From assembly GCA_017619535.1 (NCBI GenBank), contig JAFZSD010000004.1, forward strand, positions 19,677 to 83,676: 64,000 nucleotides of DNA. Reading direction: 5' to 3'. The notes under the pieces were generated by a model. It ran no database searches, was not told where the DNA came from, and was given only the letters and a program-made list of their open reading frames with translations. The DNA comes from Oscillospiraceae bacterium (lineage in GTDB: Bacteria > Bacillota > Clostridia > Oscillospirales > Oscillospiraceae). The position numbers and the translations under genes were made by a program. Shown here piece after piece: positions 9,293 through 17,996 of the stretch (the stretch's first letter is position 1; each line of letters opens with the position of its first letter).

Positions 9293-9541
9293 TCACTGTT
9301 CGCGGTCTCTTTTGCCCGCAGCGCGCAGTTCCCCGCGCAGCATTCTGAGATTCATCAGGAAGTGAATCAGGACCAGTGCGGCCATAGCGACCGACGACCA
9401 TGTGTGTACGCCTGTCACTATCCACCTGGCTGTCCCCAGGATCATTCCGCCTTTCCAGATCCAGAGCGCTATGCCGGACAGCGCCGAGATAACAAACGCC
9501 GCGGCAAGGCATATGGAAAGGATACCCTTAAATCTTGACAC
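9293..9541 (-). CDS. Small two-helix DUF4405-like membrane protein, candidate heme-binding electron carrier
   Basis: 82 residues from GTG 9541, with GGAGGAGG upstream. Two transmembrane helices are visible (about 6-29 and 40-64). Helix 2 carries His46 and His60, 14 residues apart, the spacing and helix face often used for heme ligands in b-type cytochromes. The tail is basic and would be cytosolic or interfacial. The sequence resembles DUF4405 proteins, which I recall as often found near ApbE-type flavinylated proteins. It follows the FMN-binding lipoprotein gene by 22 bp, so the two are probably one unit. A role in passing electrons across the membrane is inference. Confidence 0.7.
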   Translation of the reverse strand: MSRFKGILSICLAAAFVISALSGIALWIWKGGMILGTARWIVTGVHTWSSVAMAALVLIHFLMNLRMLRGELRAAGKRDREQ

Positions 9542-9563
9542 GTTTATCCTCCTCCCGCCCGTC

Positions 9564-10568
9564 TCACCCGATAAAAGTGAGGGCCGCTACATAATTCGTA
9601 AACCTCTGCCCGAAGTCGTCGCTCAGTATGATGAGCCTGAGCGCGCCCACGGAACCGCCGGCGGTCTTCATCATCTCTCCGTTGTCCTCATACATAAGAT
9701 AAACGTTGTTCTCGAGCGCTATCTCCTCCGGCGTGAGTTCGGACTCATAGCCGTCTGTGCCCGTAACGACCACTCTGCGGCAGCCTGCAAGAAGCTCCGC
9801 CCCTCCCGCAGCTTCTATCGCCTCGGAAAGGCGCACTCCTCTGAAATCATGGGTCGTAACCCCTTCGGACGCGCTGCGTATGGTTATCCTGCGTCTGTAC
9901 GTGTCGAGCGACCGTATACCGTCGAGAGTGATCTCGCCCAGCTTTTCGCCCTGTGCGTTTTTCAGCTCGACCGTGCCGGGGTTCTCTTCAAAAAAGGGAT
10001 CGTCTATGGTCCGGAACACCTCGAAGCAGTCGTTCACTCCGGATACGACCGCGTCCGTGGAGACCGTAGATCCAGTCACCGCCACGATCTGGTTCTCGCG
10101 CTCAGCCTCAAGCTTAACCCGCTCGAGATATATGAACGCGGATTTTCCGGCAAATCTGCCGGTGAACCAGTCGTCCTCCCAGTTGCGCACGTAGTGTTCA
10201 GTCTCTTTGTGGAACAGTATGCGCAGCGCCCTGGTCCTGGCTGTCACGCCGTCTATCACCAGCATGATATCTACGGGGCCGTTATATCCTACGGGCGACG
10301 CGAAGAATATGTACTGTCCGTCCGCTGTGAGAAACACCTTTTTGACGGAACCGCACTTTTCGGCCGCGTCCCCTTTGAGGACGTCGCCGGTTATATCTTT
10401 CGGCTGCGCTTCCTCCCCCAGTATTTCCCGCACGGCGGAAAGCTCGGTATCGCTGAGCTCTTCGGCTCTTTTTCCGCCGCACGCGGCGACAGACAGAGCC
10501 GATACCAGGCAGAGGAAAAGACATACGGCGCGTTTCAGGGCGGAGCATCCGCCTCGTCCCCCCGTCAC
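9564..10568 (-). CDS. Lipoprotein with FMN-binding domain and C-terminal molybdopterin-fold-like domain
   Basis: 334 residues starting at GTG 10568, whose GTGA overlaps the stop of the preceding gene. A lipobox ends at Cys30 (SVAAC), so it is anchored outside the membrane. Residues about 75-185 look like the FMN-binding domain of RnfG/NqrC. The attachment-like motif is TGSTVST at 165-171, where the usual form is (S/T)GAT-(S/T). The Ala-to-Ser change and the absence of the upstream Asp make covalent flavinylation likely but not certain. Residues about 210-334 form a molybdopterin-fold-like domain with FRGVRLSEAI and GALRLIILS. It is followed by the DUF4405-like membrane gene. A redox relay from membrane to surface is inferred. 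Confidence 0.78.
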   Translation of the reverse strand: MTGGRGGCSALKRAVCLFLCLVSALSVAACGGKRAEELSDTELSAVREILGEEAQPKDITGDVLKGDAAEKCGSVKKVFLTADGQYIFFASPVGYNGPVDIMLVIDGVTARTRALRILFHKETEHYVRNWEDDWFTGRFAGKSAFIYLERVKLEAERENQIVAVTGSTVSTDAVVSGVNDCFEVFRTIDDPFFEENPGTVELKNAQGEKLGEITLDGIRSLDTYRRRITIRSASEGVTTHDFRGVRLSEAIEAAGGAELLAGCRRVVVTGTDGYESELTPEEIALENNVYLMYEDNGEMMKTAGGSVGALRLIILSDDFGQRFTNYVAALTFIG

Positions 10569-12751
10569 GCCGCTTCACCGCCCGGTTCCTCGGGCTGTTC
10601 CTCCGGCGGCTGTTCTTCCGGGGGCTGTTCTTCCGGAGGCTGTTCTTCCGGAGGCTGCTCCTCGGGCGGCTGCTCTTCCGGCGGCTGCTCTTCCGGCGGC
10701 TGCTGAGCCGCAACGGTATAAGTATACGAGTATTCGGCGTCCGGACGTCCCCAGCCGGAGACCAGGACCCGCACCGTCATGTCTCTGTCAATGGTTATCG
10801 GAACGGTGAGCTGGGGCTGGTAATAAGTGGTGCTGGGGTTGTATACGCGGCTGTAATACGTCGGAGAACTGCCGTCCGTCGTATAGTATATCTTCACTCT
10901 GTCGATGCTGTCGTGATACAGCGACAGTTCACTGCCTGCCGGGACCTCTCCCGGCTGCAGCGACGGCGACGGTTCGCCCCAGGCGTAATAACCGGTCGTC
11001 GACACGTTTATCTCGATGACGTCGGATATCCATGCGGACGTGTTTACATCTCCGGTGCCGCGCTGGCCTATGACGAAGCGCAGAGAACCGTTCTCCCCGC
11101 CCGCTCTGCCTTCCTCATAGCAGGTCCAGGCCATTATGGCCGGTACGGAGAACGCCCCCGCGGAAGATTCCGAGGATATGTACGGGAACGACCACAGATA
11201 TCCGAGAGCCTGATCGAAGGTGAGCCTTATATATACCCCGTCGGAAGCCGTCAGTGTTATAGTGCCCCAGGACGCCGTAAGTCCCGCGGCGTCCAGAAGT
11301 CTGCCGAGCGTCACTCCGTTCGCGTAATACGTCTTGCGCGTGGGCCAGTTGTTGACGGCTGAATATGAAGTCGTTCCGTAGGCTCCGAGCGCCTTGACCT
11401 CGGCCATGGACCAGTACGTCTCGCTGCGGACGCCGTCGCCGGTGATCGTCAGGATGTCGTCCGGGCCCTTGACGTCCTTTTTCTCTTCTTCTTTATCTTT
11501 GTCTTCTTCCTTATCCTTGTCCTTGTCTTTGTCTTTGTCTTTATCTTCTTCCTTGTCCTTGCCGTCCTCCTCAGTGCCTGTCTGGCCTGCGGTCACGCGC
11601 ACCCGCATCAGGTCGGGGATGTCCGCATGACCCAGGGAAGGATCCCAGACGACCGAGGCCGAACCGTCCTCTCCGCAGACGAGGACCGCCTTATAGAGAT
11701 CCGCGCCGTCGGCGGTGACTTTTTCCCCGCCTTTGCCGATGACGTCGAAGCTTATGCCGGTTATCTGCTTCATGCCGGTCTCGAACAGGACCTCGCTGAG
11801 CGGAATGCCCGTCTTTCCCGCGACTGTCTTCTGGTCCATGTACACTGGCAGTTCCTCGGGGAATATCACGGCGTCCGCGCTGGTCGAGAGCCACGCTATG
11901 TTCTGGACGTTCATTCCCAGCTGTATGTTGACCGAGACGTTCGTGGGGGCGTCCTCGCCCTCGTATTTTATGTAGTATCCGTGATTGACCATCCTCAGGG
12001 TCTCGTTCTTAAGGAACCCGTCCGAAGACTTCATCGTCAGGAACGCGTCGGAATCCACCTTGTCGAAACGGGACAGTATCTGCGAGAACTCTATCGCCGC
12101 GTCGCGGCTGCCGTAATACTCGTACATATACGGCTCGATCCCGTTCACCAGGTTTCTGAAGACCCATACGGAAGTTATCTCTTTTTCCGGGATATGGTCA
12201 TAGATCGTTATGCGGTCCACCATCTTGACCCAGTAGGGGCCGAACTGCCCCTGGACCGCAAGCATCGCCGGGGCCTTGTCTTCGCCGAGAACGGCCTGCC
12301 CGTCGATCTTTACCGCCAGCATCAGATCCGGCGTCTGGGCGATGATGTCCGCGGGTATAAGACAGTAATAACCGTCCGTTCCCTCGACGCCTATGGCCGC
12401 GCATGACGAAAGATCCAGCCCGAGAGAGCTGAAAACGTCGTTCAGATACGGGCCCTCCATCTTGAATTCCTCATACAGGCCCGTCGTCCTCCTGTAGCTC
12501 GCGTCGAGTTTATGCTGCTCCATAGCGCGAAGATCGGCGACGGTAACGGACAACTCGTCCTTTATCCCGGCTCCGGATATGATTATACGCTGCGATTCAT
12601 ACCGTTCGTCGCCGGCGGTCTGTTCCTGCTGCGGCCCCTGCTCCTGATCATCTGTCCCGGCAGGGTCGTCTCCGCCTTTTTTGCCGCAGGCGGTCAGTAT
12701 AAGGCACAGGGCAAGAAGCGCCGCGATGATTGAAACCGTTTTTTTCTTCAT
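10565..12751 (-). CDS. Large lipoprotein with molybdopterin-fold-like domains, charged linker, chitobiase-type domain and PPEEQ tail
   Basis: 728 residues from ATG 12751 with GGGGAGA upstream. The lipobox ends at Cys22 (ILTAC). Two molybdopterin-fold-like regions (about 50-390) are followed by a Lys/Asp/Glu-only linker (about 397-424) and a third such domain with YSAVNNWPTRK (about 435-585). Residues about 590-680 match the chitobiase/hexosaminidase C-terminal-type beta domain (IYYTTDGSSPT, MTVRVLVSGWG). The tail has seven PPEEQ repeats and would suit extension through the cell wall. The third domain plus chitobiase-type module is nearly duplicated in the next upstream lipoprotein. The stop overlaps the start of the FMN-binding lipoprotein gene. 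Function is unknown. Confidence 0.8.
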   Translation of the reverse strand: MKKKTVSIIAALLALCLILTACGKKGGDDPAGTDDQEQGPQQEQTAGDERYESQRIIISGAGIKDELSVTVADLRAMEQHKLDASYRRTTGLYEEFKMEGPYLNDVFSSLGLDLSSCAAIGVEGTDGYYCLIPADIIAQTPDLMLAVKIDGQAVLGEDKAPAMLAVQGQFGPYWVKMVDRITIYDHIPEKEITSVWVFRNLVNGIEPYMYEYYGSRDAAIEFSQILSRFDKVDSDAFLTMKSSDGFLKNETLRMVNHGYYIKYEGEDAPTNVSVNIQLGMNVQNIAWLSTSADAVIFPEELPVYMDQKTVAGKTGIPLSEVLFETGMKQITGISFDVIGKGGEKVTADGADLYKAVLVCGEDGSASVVWDPSLGHADIPDLMRVRVTAGQTGTEEDGKDKEEDKDKDKDKDKDKEEDKDKEEEKKDVKGPDDILTITGDGVRSETYWSMAEVKALGAYGTTSYSAVNNWPTRKTYYANGVTLGRLLDAAGLTASWGTITLTASDGVYIRLTFDQALGYLWSFPYISSESSAGAFSVPAIMAWTCYEEGRAGGENGSLRFVIGQRGTGDVNTSAWISDVIEINVSTTGYYAWGEPSPSLQPGEVPAGSELSLYHDSIDRVKIYYTTDGSSPTYYSRVYNPSTTYYQPQLTVPITIDRDMTVRVLVSGWGRPDAEYSYTYTVAAQQPPEEQPPEEQPPEEQPPEEQPPEEQPPEEQPPEEQPEEPGGEAA
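10595..10699 (-). repeat. Seven tandem 15-bp repeats encoding PPEEQ
   Basis: Seven consecutive 15-bp units at the 3' end of the 728-residue lipoprotein gene encode PPEEQ, with small synonymous differences between copies. The repeats keep the reading frame. Copy number could vary by slippage without shifting the frame, changing the length of the wall-spanning tail. Confidence 0.85.
11480..11563 (-). repeat. Low-complexity Lys/Asp/Glu linker repeat
   Basis: Short KD and KEED units encode roughly residues 397-424 of the 728-residue lipoprotein. This is a purine-rich stretch on the coding strand and links two folded domains. It is probably flexible and highly charged. Confidence 0.75.
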
Positions 12752-12828
12752 ATGTCTCCCCGCGCGGAGATCCGCGCCAGATCCTGCCCGCCGTCACGGG
12801 CCTTCAAGGTATGGTACTCGCCTGTCGC

Positions 12829-13776
12829 TCAGGCGACGCTGAATGTCAGCTCTGAGATGTCGCTGTCGTTCTTCCCGTATCCCCGGACCAGCACCCTGAT
12901 CGTCACGTCTTCGGTGACGGTTATCGGCACGTTCACCTCCGGCTGGTACGTGGACGGATTATACATCGTGCTGTACGGCGTCGGGTCTGTCCCGTCCGTT
13001 GTGTAATACATCTTCGCGAGCCCGCTGTATGTGTGCTGCAGCTTGACCGATTCGCCTGCCGCTATCGCTCCCGGCGAAGGGAACGACCCAGCGGGCTCCC
13101 ATTTGCCCGGATCCTCATTGGATACGGCAATTTCCGCTATATCTTCTACAAAAGCCGGAGTGTTGTGTTCGAACACGTCCTCCTGTCCGAGGACCAGCTG
13201 AGCGCTCACGGGCTCGGGCTCCGCTTCAGCGCCCCGGCTGGTGTATGCGAGCGCTATCATCATAGGTGCCTCAAGGGCTCCGCTTTCGCTGTCGTTCTCA
13301 AGTTCCGGGAAATAGTATCTTTCACATAGCACCTGCTCCCGGGTGAAAGACATATAGTAGCCGTCCGTGGAATACACTGTTATCTGCCTGAATCCGTCCA
13401 GCACGCCGGCCTTGCCGAGAACAGCCTCCATGCGCACTCCTGACGCGGAACAGAACTTCTTTGACGGCCAGTTGTTGATGGCGGAATACCTGCCGGAAAA
13501 AGTGTTTCCGGGGTCCTCGGCCGCCAGCAGTTCCAGATCTATCTCCGTCTCCCCGCCGGGCACGTCGCCGGTGACTTTCACGATGTGCTCGCCGCTCGAT
13601 ACGGGCGTCTCATCATACGGCTTTGCGTCAGCGTCCGCCTGGGGCGCGGACGGCACCTCTTCAGCCGGCTGCGGCACGTCGCTGTGTCCGGGATCCTTTG
13701 CGGAGCACCCACTGAACGCCGTCAGTGAAAAGAGCAGAAGTAGGCACAGTACCGCAGCGGTGCATCTCTTCTCCAT
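12829..13776 (-). CDS. Lipoprotein with one molybdopterin-fold-like domain and a chitobiase-type C-terminal domain
   Basis: 315 residues from ATG 13776 with AAGGAGA upstream. The lipobox ends at Cys24 (AFSGC). After an acidic linker comes a domain with YSAINNWPSKK and a DGYY segment, then the C-terminal module with MYYTTDGTDPT and VTIRVLVRGYG. The architecture is the same as the third part of the 728-residue lipoprotein 77 bp downstream, pointing to duplication. It starts 11 bp after the metallophosphoesterase gene ends. Its molecular role is unknown. Cell-surface ligand binding is the safest guess. Confidence 0.8.
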   Translation of the reverse strand: MEKRCTAAVLCLLLLFSLTAFSGCSAKDPGHSDVPQPAEEVPSAPQADADAKPYDETPVSSGEHIVKVTGDVPGGETEIDLELLAAEDPGNTFSGRYSAINNWPSKKFCSASGVRMEAVLGKAGVLDGFRQITVYSTDGYYMSFTREQVLCERYYFPELENDSESGALEAPMMIALAYTSRGAEAEPEPVSAQLVLGQEDVFEHNTPAFVEDIAEIAVSNEDPGKWEPAGSFPSPGAIAAGESVKLQHTYSGLAKMYYTTDGTDPTPYSTMYNPSTYQPEVNVPITVTEDVTIRVLVRGYGKNDSDISELTFSVA

Positions 13777-13787
13777 CAGTATCTCCT

Positions 13788-14678
13788 TTATTCGACGGAA
13801 ACGCTGTCGATCAGTGTTCCGTCCGTATCGTAAGTGTTGAACGAAAGTCCGTCTTCCCCGGCAGATATCACGGTAAAGACGGGGGATTCCCAGTAAGTCA
13901 TCTCTGCCGGCGCTTCCTCCGGCATCTCATACAGTTTCCCGCCGGATGCGCTCATTATCTGCAGCATGCCGTCCCGCGTCACGCGGCTGTAGGCGTGCTC
14001 GTGGCCGCACAGCAGGGCACAGACACCGCCGTCGGTCAGGACCGGCAGATAGTTTTTGCACATGGTTTCGGCCCGTATGCGGTCCTTCCGGCTGTCGGCC
14101 ATCGGAAACATCGGGTGGTGAAGAACGGCAATATTCCACTTTCCATCGCTCTTCTCCAGATCTTCACGCATCCACCCGGTGATGCGGGATACCGCCTGGG
14201 CGTCCCGCGTGCCCATGGCTATGCTGTCCAGCATGATGAAGTGTATCTCCCCGGCGTCAAAGCTGTAGAACAGCCCATCCCGGCAGCCGTTTTCCGGCAG
14301 ATCGAAGTATTCGCGGGTCGTATCTTCGTCGGAAGTATGGTTCCCGGACACCGGGAAGACCTTTTCTCCGAATCGTTCCAGCCGATCTCTCCCTGATCCG
14401 AAAAACGCAGACCATTCCTTCGGATCCGAGTACTCGTTCACCAGATCTCCGCTTATAACGAGATAGTTCGCGTCCGGCGCGGTCTCCGCAGCCTGTTCCA
14501 GTATGCCGGCCCAGGCGGAATAGTCGTACCGCGTTTCCGGCGCGCTCTGGGGGTCGCCCGCGAAAATGATGACGGCGGGCGCATCAGTGTTCTCCGAAGA
14601 ACATCCTCCGAGTGCGGAAAACGCGGCGGCCAGCAGCAGGCAGACCGCCGCGCATCTTATGAAAACGTTCCTTTTCAT
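13788..14678 (-). CDS. Metallophosphoesterase lipoprotein (calcineurin-like)
   Basis: 296 residues from ATG 14678, preceded by AGGAAG; nine more upstream codons are open but have no ribosome site. The lipobox ends at Cys26 (LGGC). The calcineurin-like metal motifs appear in order: FAGDPQ, SGDLVNE, SGNHTS, LHHPMF and CGHEHAY. It is therefore an exported, membrane-tethered phosphatase or phosphodiesterase related to purple-acid-phosphatase-like enzymes. The substrate cannot be told. It heads the surface lipoprotein series and lies 51 bp after aspS, so it may be partly transcribed from the tRNA synthetase genes. Confidence 0.85.
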   Translation of the reverse strand: MKRNVFIRCAAVCLLLAAAFSALGGCSSENTDAPAVIIFAGDPQSAPETRYDYSAWAGILEQAAETAPDANYLVISGDLVNEYSDPKEWSAFFGSGRDRLERFGEKVFPVSGNHTSDEDTTREYFDLPENGCRDGLFYSFDAGEIHFIMLDSIAMGTRDAQAVSRITGWMREDLEKSDGKWNIAVLHHPMFPMADSRKDRIRAETMCKNYLPVLTDGGVCALLCGHEHAYSRVTRDGMLQIMSASGGKLYEMPEEAPAEMTYWESPVFTVISAGEDGLSFNTYDTDGTLIDSVSVE

Positions 14679-14729
14679 ACTCTTCCTTTGCGCGTTATCC
14701 TGCACGGATCCCGCGCGTTCCGTGCTCTT

Positions 14730-16490
14730 TTATTCGGGATCGGCGGTCACGGCTATGTGCAGCTCTCTTAGCTGAGCTTCGGTGACCTCTCCGGGCGCCC
14801 CCATCATGACGTCCTGTGCGTTCTTGTTCATGGGGAACGGGATTATCTCTCTTATGGACTCCTCGCCCGCCAGGAGCATTACCATACGGTCCACTCCGGG
14901 GGCAACGCCCGCATGAGGCGGTGCGCCGTAAGTGAACGCGTTGTACATGGCGGGGAACTTCGCCTTTACGTCTTCCTCGCCGAGCCGCACGAGCTCGAAC
15001 GCCTTTATCATTATCTCCGGGTCGTGGTTGCGCACCGCACCGGAGGAAAGCTCGACTCCGTTGCATACGATGTCGTACTGGTCCGCCGTAATCTCGAGGG
15101 GATCTATCTCGCCGCGCTCGGCGCGCAGAAGGACGTCCAGTCCGCCTGAAGGCATGGAGAACGGGTTGTGGCAGAACTCGAGCTCGCCGCTCTCCTCGCC
15201 GATCTCATACATGGGGAAGTCTACGATCCAGCAGAACTCGTAGCGCTCTTTGTCCATGTGCCCCTCGCAGGCCGCGCCGAAGACCTTGATCATAACGCCG
15301 GACATCTTCACGGCCAGCGGTCCGGCAGCCAGGACCACCAGGGTGTTGGGCCGGAGCGGCAGGTATTTCTCCGCTTTTTCCCTGTCTACGAACTTGGCTA
15401 TGCCTCCGGCGACGGCGCCGGTCTCGTCGGTCTTGAACCAGTATCCCTTAGCGCCGCTCTGCACCTCGCAGTCGGCAAGGGTCATTTCTATCTGTTATCT
15501 CGTGAGCGTGCAGTCGGAGATCGCCACGGCCCTGATCTTCTGGCCGGCAAACGGGGGAAACTCCGTGCTCTCGAAGAGCTCCGTCACGTCGGTCGCCGTG
15601 AGGTCTATGCGCAGGTCCGGTTTGTCGGAGCCGTACACCTCCAGCGCCTCGCGGTAGGGGATGCGCCTGAACGGCGGTTCCGAAGCGACGCTGTACTTGC
15701 CGTACTTGGCGAATATCGGCGGAAGCACGTCTTCGCACACCGCAAAAACGTCTTCCTGTGTGGCGAACGCCATCTCCATGTCGAGCTGGTAGAATTCGCC
15801 CGGGGAACGGTCGCCGCGGGCGTCTTCGTCGCGGAAACAGGGCGCTATCTGGAAGTATTTGTCAAATCCGGAAGCCATGAGCAGCTGTTTGAACTGCTGC
15901 GGCGCCTGAGGAAGCGCATAGAATCTGCCCGGGTGCTTTCTGGCGGGAACGAGATAGTCTCTCGCGCCTTCCGGGGACGACACGGTAAGTATCGGGGTGG
16001 TTATCTCCATGAACCCGTGCTCCGTCATCGCCTTTCTGAGCGCGGCCACGACATTGCAGCGGAGGATGATGTTCTTTTTGACCTCCGGGTTGCGGAGATC
16101 CAGATAGCGGTATTTGAGACGCGCGCTCTCGTCGGCGTCGCGGCTGCGGTTTATTTCGAAGGGCAGCTCGTTGTGGACGCAGCGGCCCAGGACCTCGACG
16201 GCGGACGGAACGATCTCGATCTCGCCCGTATCCTGCTTCGGGTTCTTGCTCGAACGTTCACGGACCGTGCCGGTCACGGCGATCGTGCTCTCCTTGCACA
16301 GTCCTTTGAAAGCGGAGATCATATCCTCGCTCTCGGCGACGATCTGGGTCGTGCCGTAAAAATCCCTAAGGACCGCGAACGCGAGTCCCGCGCTGACCAC
16401 GCGGACGTTTTCGAGCCAGCCGGCGAGCTTTACCTCCTTGCCGGCGTCGGCGAGTCTAAGCTCCCCGCAGTTGTGTGTACGATAAGCCAT
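14730..16490 (-). pseudogene. aspS: Aspartyl-tRNA synthetase gene interrupted by one in-frame TAA
   Basis: Class II synthetase that charges tRNA-Asp in the cytoplasm. The full frame from ATG 16490 is 586 positions, the usual length. The N-terminal OB-fold and class II motif region (FRDEDARGDRSPGEFYQLDMEM) lie in the first 331 codons. Codon 332 at 15497-15495 is TAA. The same frame then resumes through the GAD domain end and motif 3 ([13 protein letters not shown]). Homologues usually have Arg-Lys at this point, so AAA to TAA is the simplest change. An ATG lies three codons after the stop (15485), but with no convincing ribosome site. Since the gene is essential, a sequence error, readthrough, two-piece enzyme or second copy elsewhere must be considered. 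Confidence 0.85.
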
Positions 16491-16556
16491 TTTTCTATCA
16501 TCCCTCTGTGTTTCTTATTAAGATCCGGCACGGCGGTCTGCGCCCGCGTCCCGGTT

Positions 16557-17924
16557 TCAGTTCTTTTCCGGTTCCTTTATCGGGGCCGTTCTCTCCGTTT
16601 TTTCCACGGCGGCCTTTATCGCGGCTGCCGCCATGCCCGGAGATACCGATATCTGCTCTCCGGTGACCATATCCTTGACAGCCACCTTGCCGGCCGCCAG
16701 CTCGTCCTCGCCGATGAAAACGACGTAGGGGATGTGCAGCCTGTCCGCATAGGTCATCTTCGCCTTGAACTTCTTCTTTTCGGAGTAGATCTGAGTGCGG
16801 ACTCCGGCAGCCCGGAGCTCCGTCGCGAACGAGATGGCGTGAGACAGATCGTCCGTCATGGGCAGGACCAGAACGTCTGCCGGGGACGGCGTGAGCTCAG
16901 TGTTGAGATATCCCTGATCTTCAAGTACGAAGAAGAGACGGGTGAGTCCGATGGAAATCCCGACGCCGGGCAGTTTCTTGTCCGTATAGTACCCGGCCAG
17001 ATCGTCGTACCGGCCTCCGGAGCATATGGAACCGATCTCCGGGTGGTCGGTCATCGTCGTTTCATAGACCGTTCCGGTATAGTAGTCCAGTCCGCGGGCG
17101 ATGGTGAGGTCGATCTTGAAGTGGGTGTCCGGAACGCCGAAAGCCGTGAGATACCTCACCACGGTGGAGAGCTCCTCCACGCCCGTGTCGAAGGTCTCGT
17201 TCCTGCCATCGTACGCGGCGAGCGCGTCGAGAGGCGCGATCCCGCGCTCCTCGCAGGTTATGAGAAGGAGCACGTCTCCGGCCTGTTCGGCTGTGAGGCC
17301 CACGTCGTCGGTGAGTATCGCCAGCACCTTGTCCGGCCCGATCTTCTCCAGCTTGTCTATTGTGCGCATGACTTCTCCGGCCCGGTCGCCGAGGCCGAGC
17401 ATCTCGAAGAACCCGTTGAGAATCTTCCGGTTGTTGATGCGGATGACGAAGTTTCTGAGACCCAGCTCGTTGAACGTCCTGTATATTATGCCAGGGATCT
17501 CCGCCTCGTTGATGATGTCCAGGGTCCCGTCTCCTATCACGTCGATATCCGCCTGGTAGAACTCGCGGAAACGGCCGCGCTGGGCGCGTTCACCGCGGTA
17601 TACCTTGCCGATCTGGAAGCGCCGGAAGGGGAACGTCAGCTGCCCGTAGTTGAGCGCGACGTATTTGGCGAGCGGTACGGTAAGGTCGAAGCGCAGAGAC
17701 AGATCGGCGTCGCCCTTCGTAAAGCGGTATATCTGTTTCTCCGTTTCGCCGCCGCCTTTTGCCAGCAGTACCTCGGACGCTTCGATCAGAGGCGTGTCAA
17801 GCGGCGTGAAACCGTACAGCGCGTATGTCTCGCGGAGCTTTTCCGCCATTTTTTCGAAGTATACCTGCTTTTCCGGCAGGAGCTCCATGTATCCCGAGAG
17901 AGTGCGCGGTTTGACTTTTTCCAT
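16557..17924 (-). CDS. hisS: Histidyl-tRNA synthetase
   Basis: Cytoplasmic class II synthetase that charges tRNA-His. 455 residues, slightly long through a Lys/Glu-rich tail. Visible landmarks are LPEKQ near the N terminus, the motif 2 region with ERAQRGRFREFYQ, the His-specific ARGLDYYTGTVYE and SGGRYDDL, and the C-terminal anticodon-binding domain. The start ATG 17924 has AAGGAGA upstream. It lies 66 bp upstream of aspS in the same direction, a common clostridial pair. A terminator-like hairpin sits just before it. Confidence 0.96.
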   Translation of the reverse strand: MEKVKPRTLSGYMELLPEKQVYFEKMAEKLRETYALYGFTPLDTPLIEASEVLLAKGGGETEKQIYRFTKGDADLSLRFDLTVPLAKYVALNYGQLTFPFRRFQIGKVYRGERAQRGRFREFYQADIDVIGDGTLDIINEAEIPGIIYRTFNELGLRNFVIRINNRKILNGFFEMLGLGDRAGEVMRTIDKLEKIGPDKVLAILTDDVGLTAEQAGDVLLLITCEERGIAPLDALAAYDGRNETFDTGVEELSTVVRYLTAFGVPDTHFKIDLTIARGLDYYTGTVYETTMTDHPEIGSICSGGRYDDLAGYYTDKKLPGVGISIGLTRLFFVLEDQGYLNTELTPSPADVLVLPMTDDLSHAISFATELRAAGVRTQIYSEKKKFKAKMTYADRLHIPYVVFIGEDELAAGKVAVKDMVTGEQISVSPGMAAAAIKAAVEKTERTAPIKEPEKN

Positions 17925-17937
17925 AATATATCTCCTT

Positions 17938-17966
17938 AAAAACGGGCGGACGAAAAGTCCGCCCCG
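17938..17966 (-). terminator. Terminator-like hairpin between mgsA-like gene and hisS
   Basis: On the minus strand GGGCGGAC (17964-17957) pairs with GTCCGCCC (17951-17944) across a 5-nt loop, then GTTTTT. It lies only a few bases before the hisS ribosome site. No separate hisS promoter is visible between it and the upstream gene, so it could also act as an attenuator. Confidence 0.65.
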
Positions 17967-17996
17967 TGTGTCGTCGTTATGAAGGGGGCGCGTCCT

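Noticed and set aside
10595..10699. Tandem repeats as a possible CRISPR-like array
   Set aside because: The units are 15 bp, contiguous, without spacers, and code for PPEEQ in frame.
9402..10706. Plus-strand frame ending in repeated GGCSS, looking like a Cys-rich protein
   Set aside because: This is the reverse reading of the PPEEQ repeat and of the FMN lipoprotein gene. No start signal supports it.
15168..17939. A 923-codon open frame on the plus strand
   Set aside because: It is exactly antisense to aspS and hisS, which have clear homology. Long antisense frames are common in GC-rich coding DNA, and it has no ribosome site or recognisable domain.
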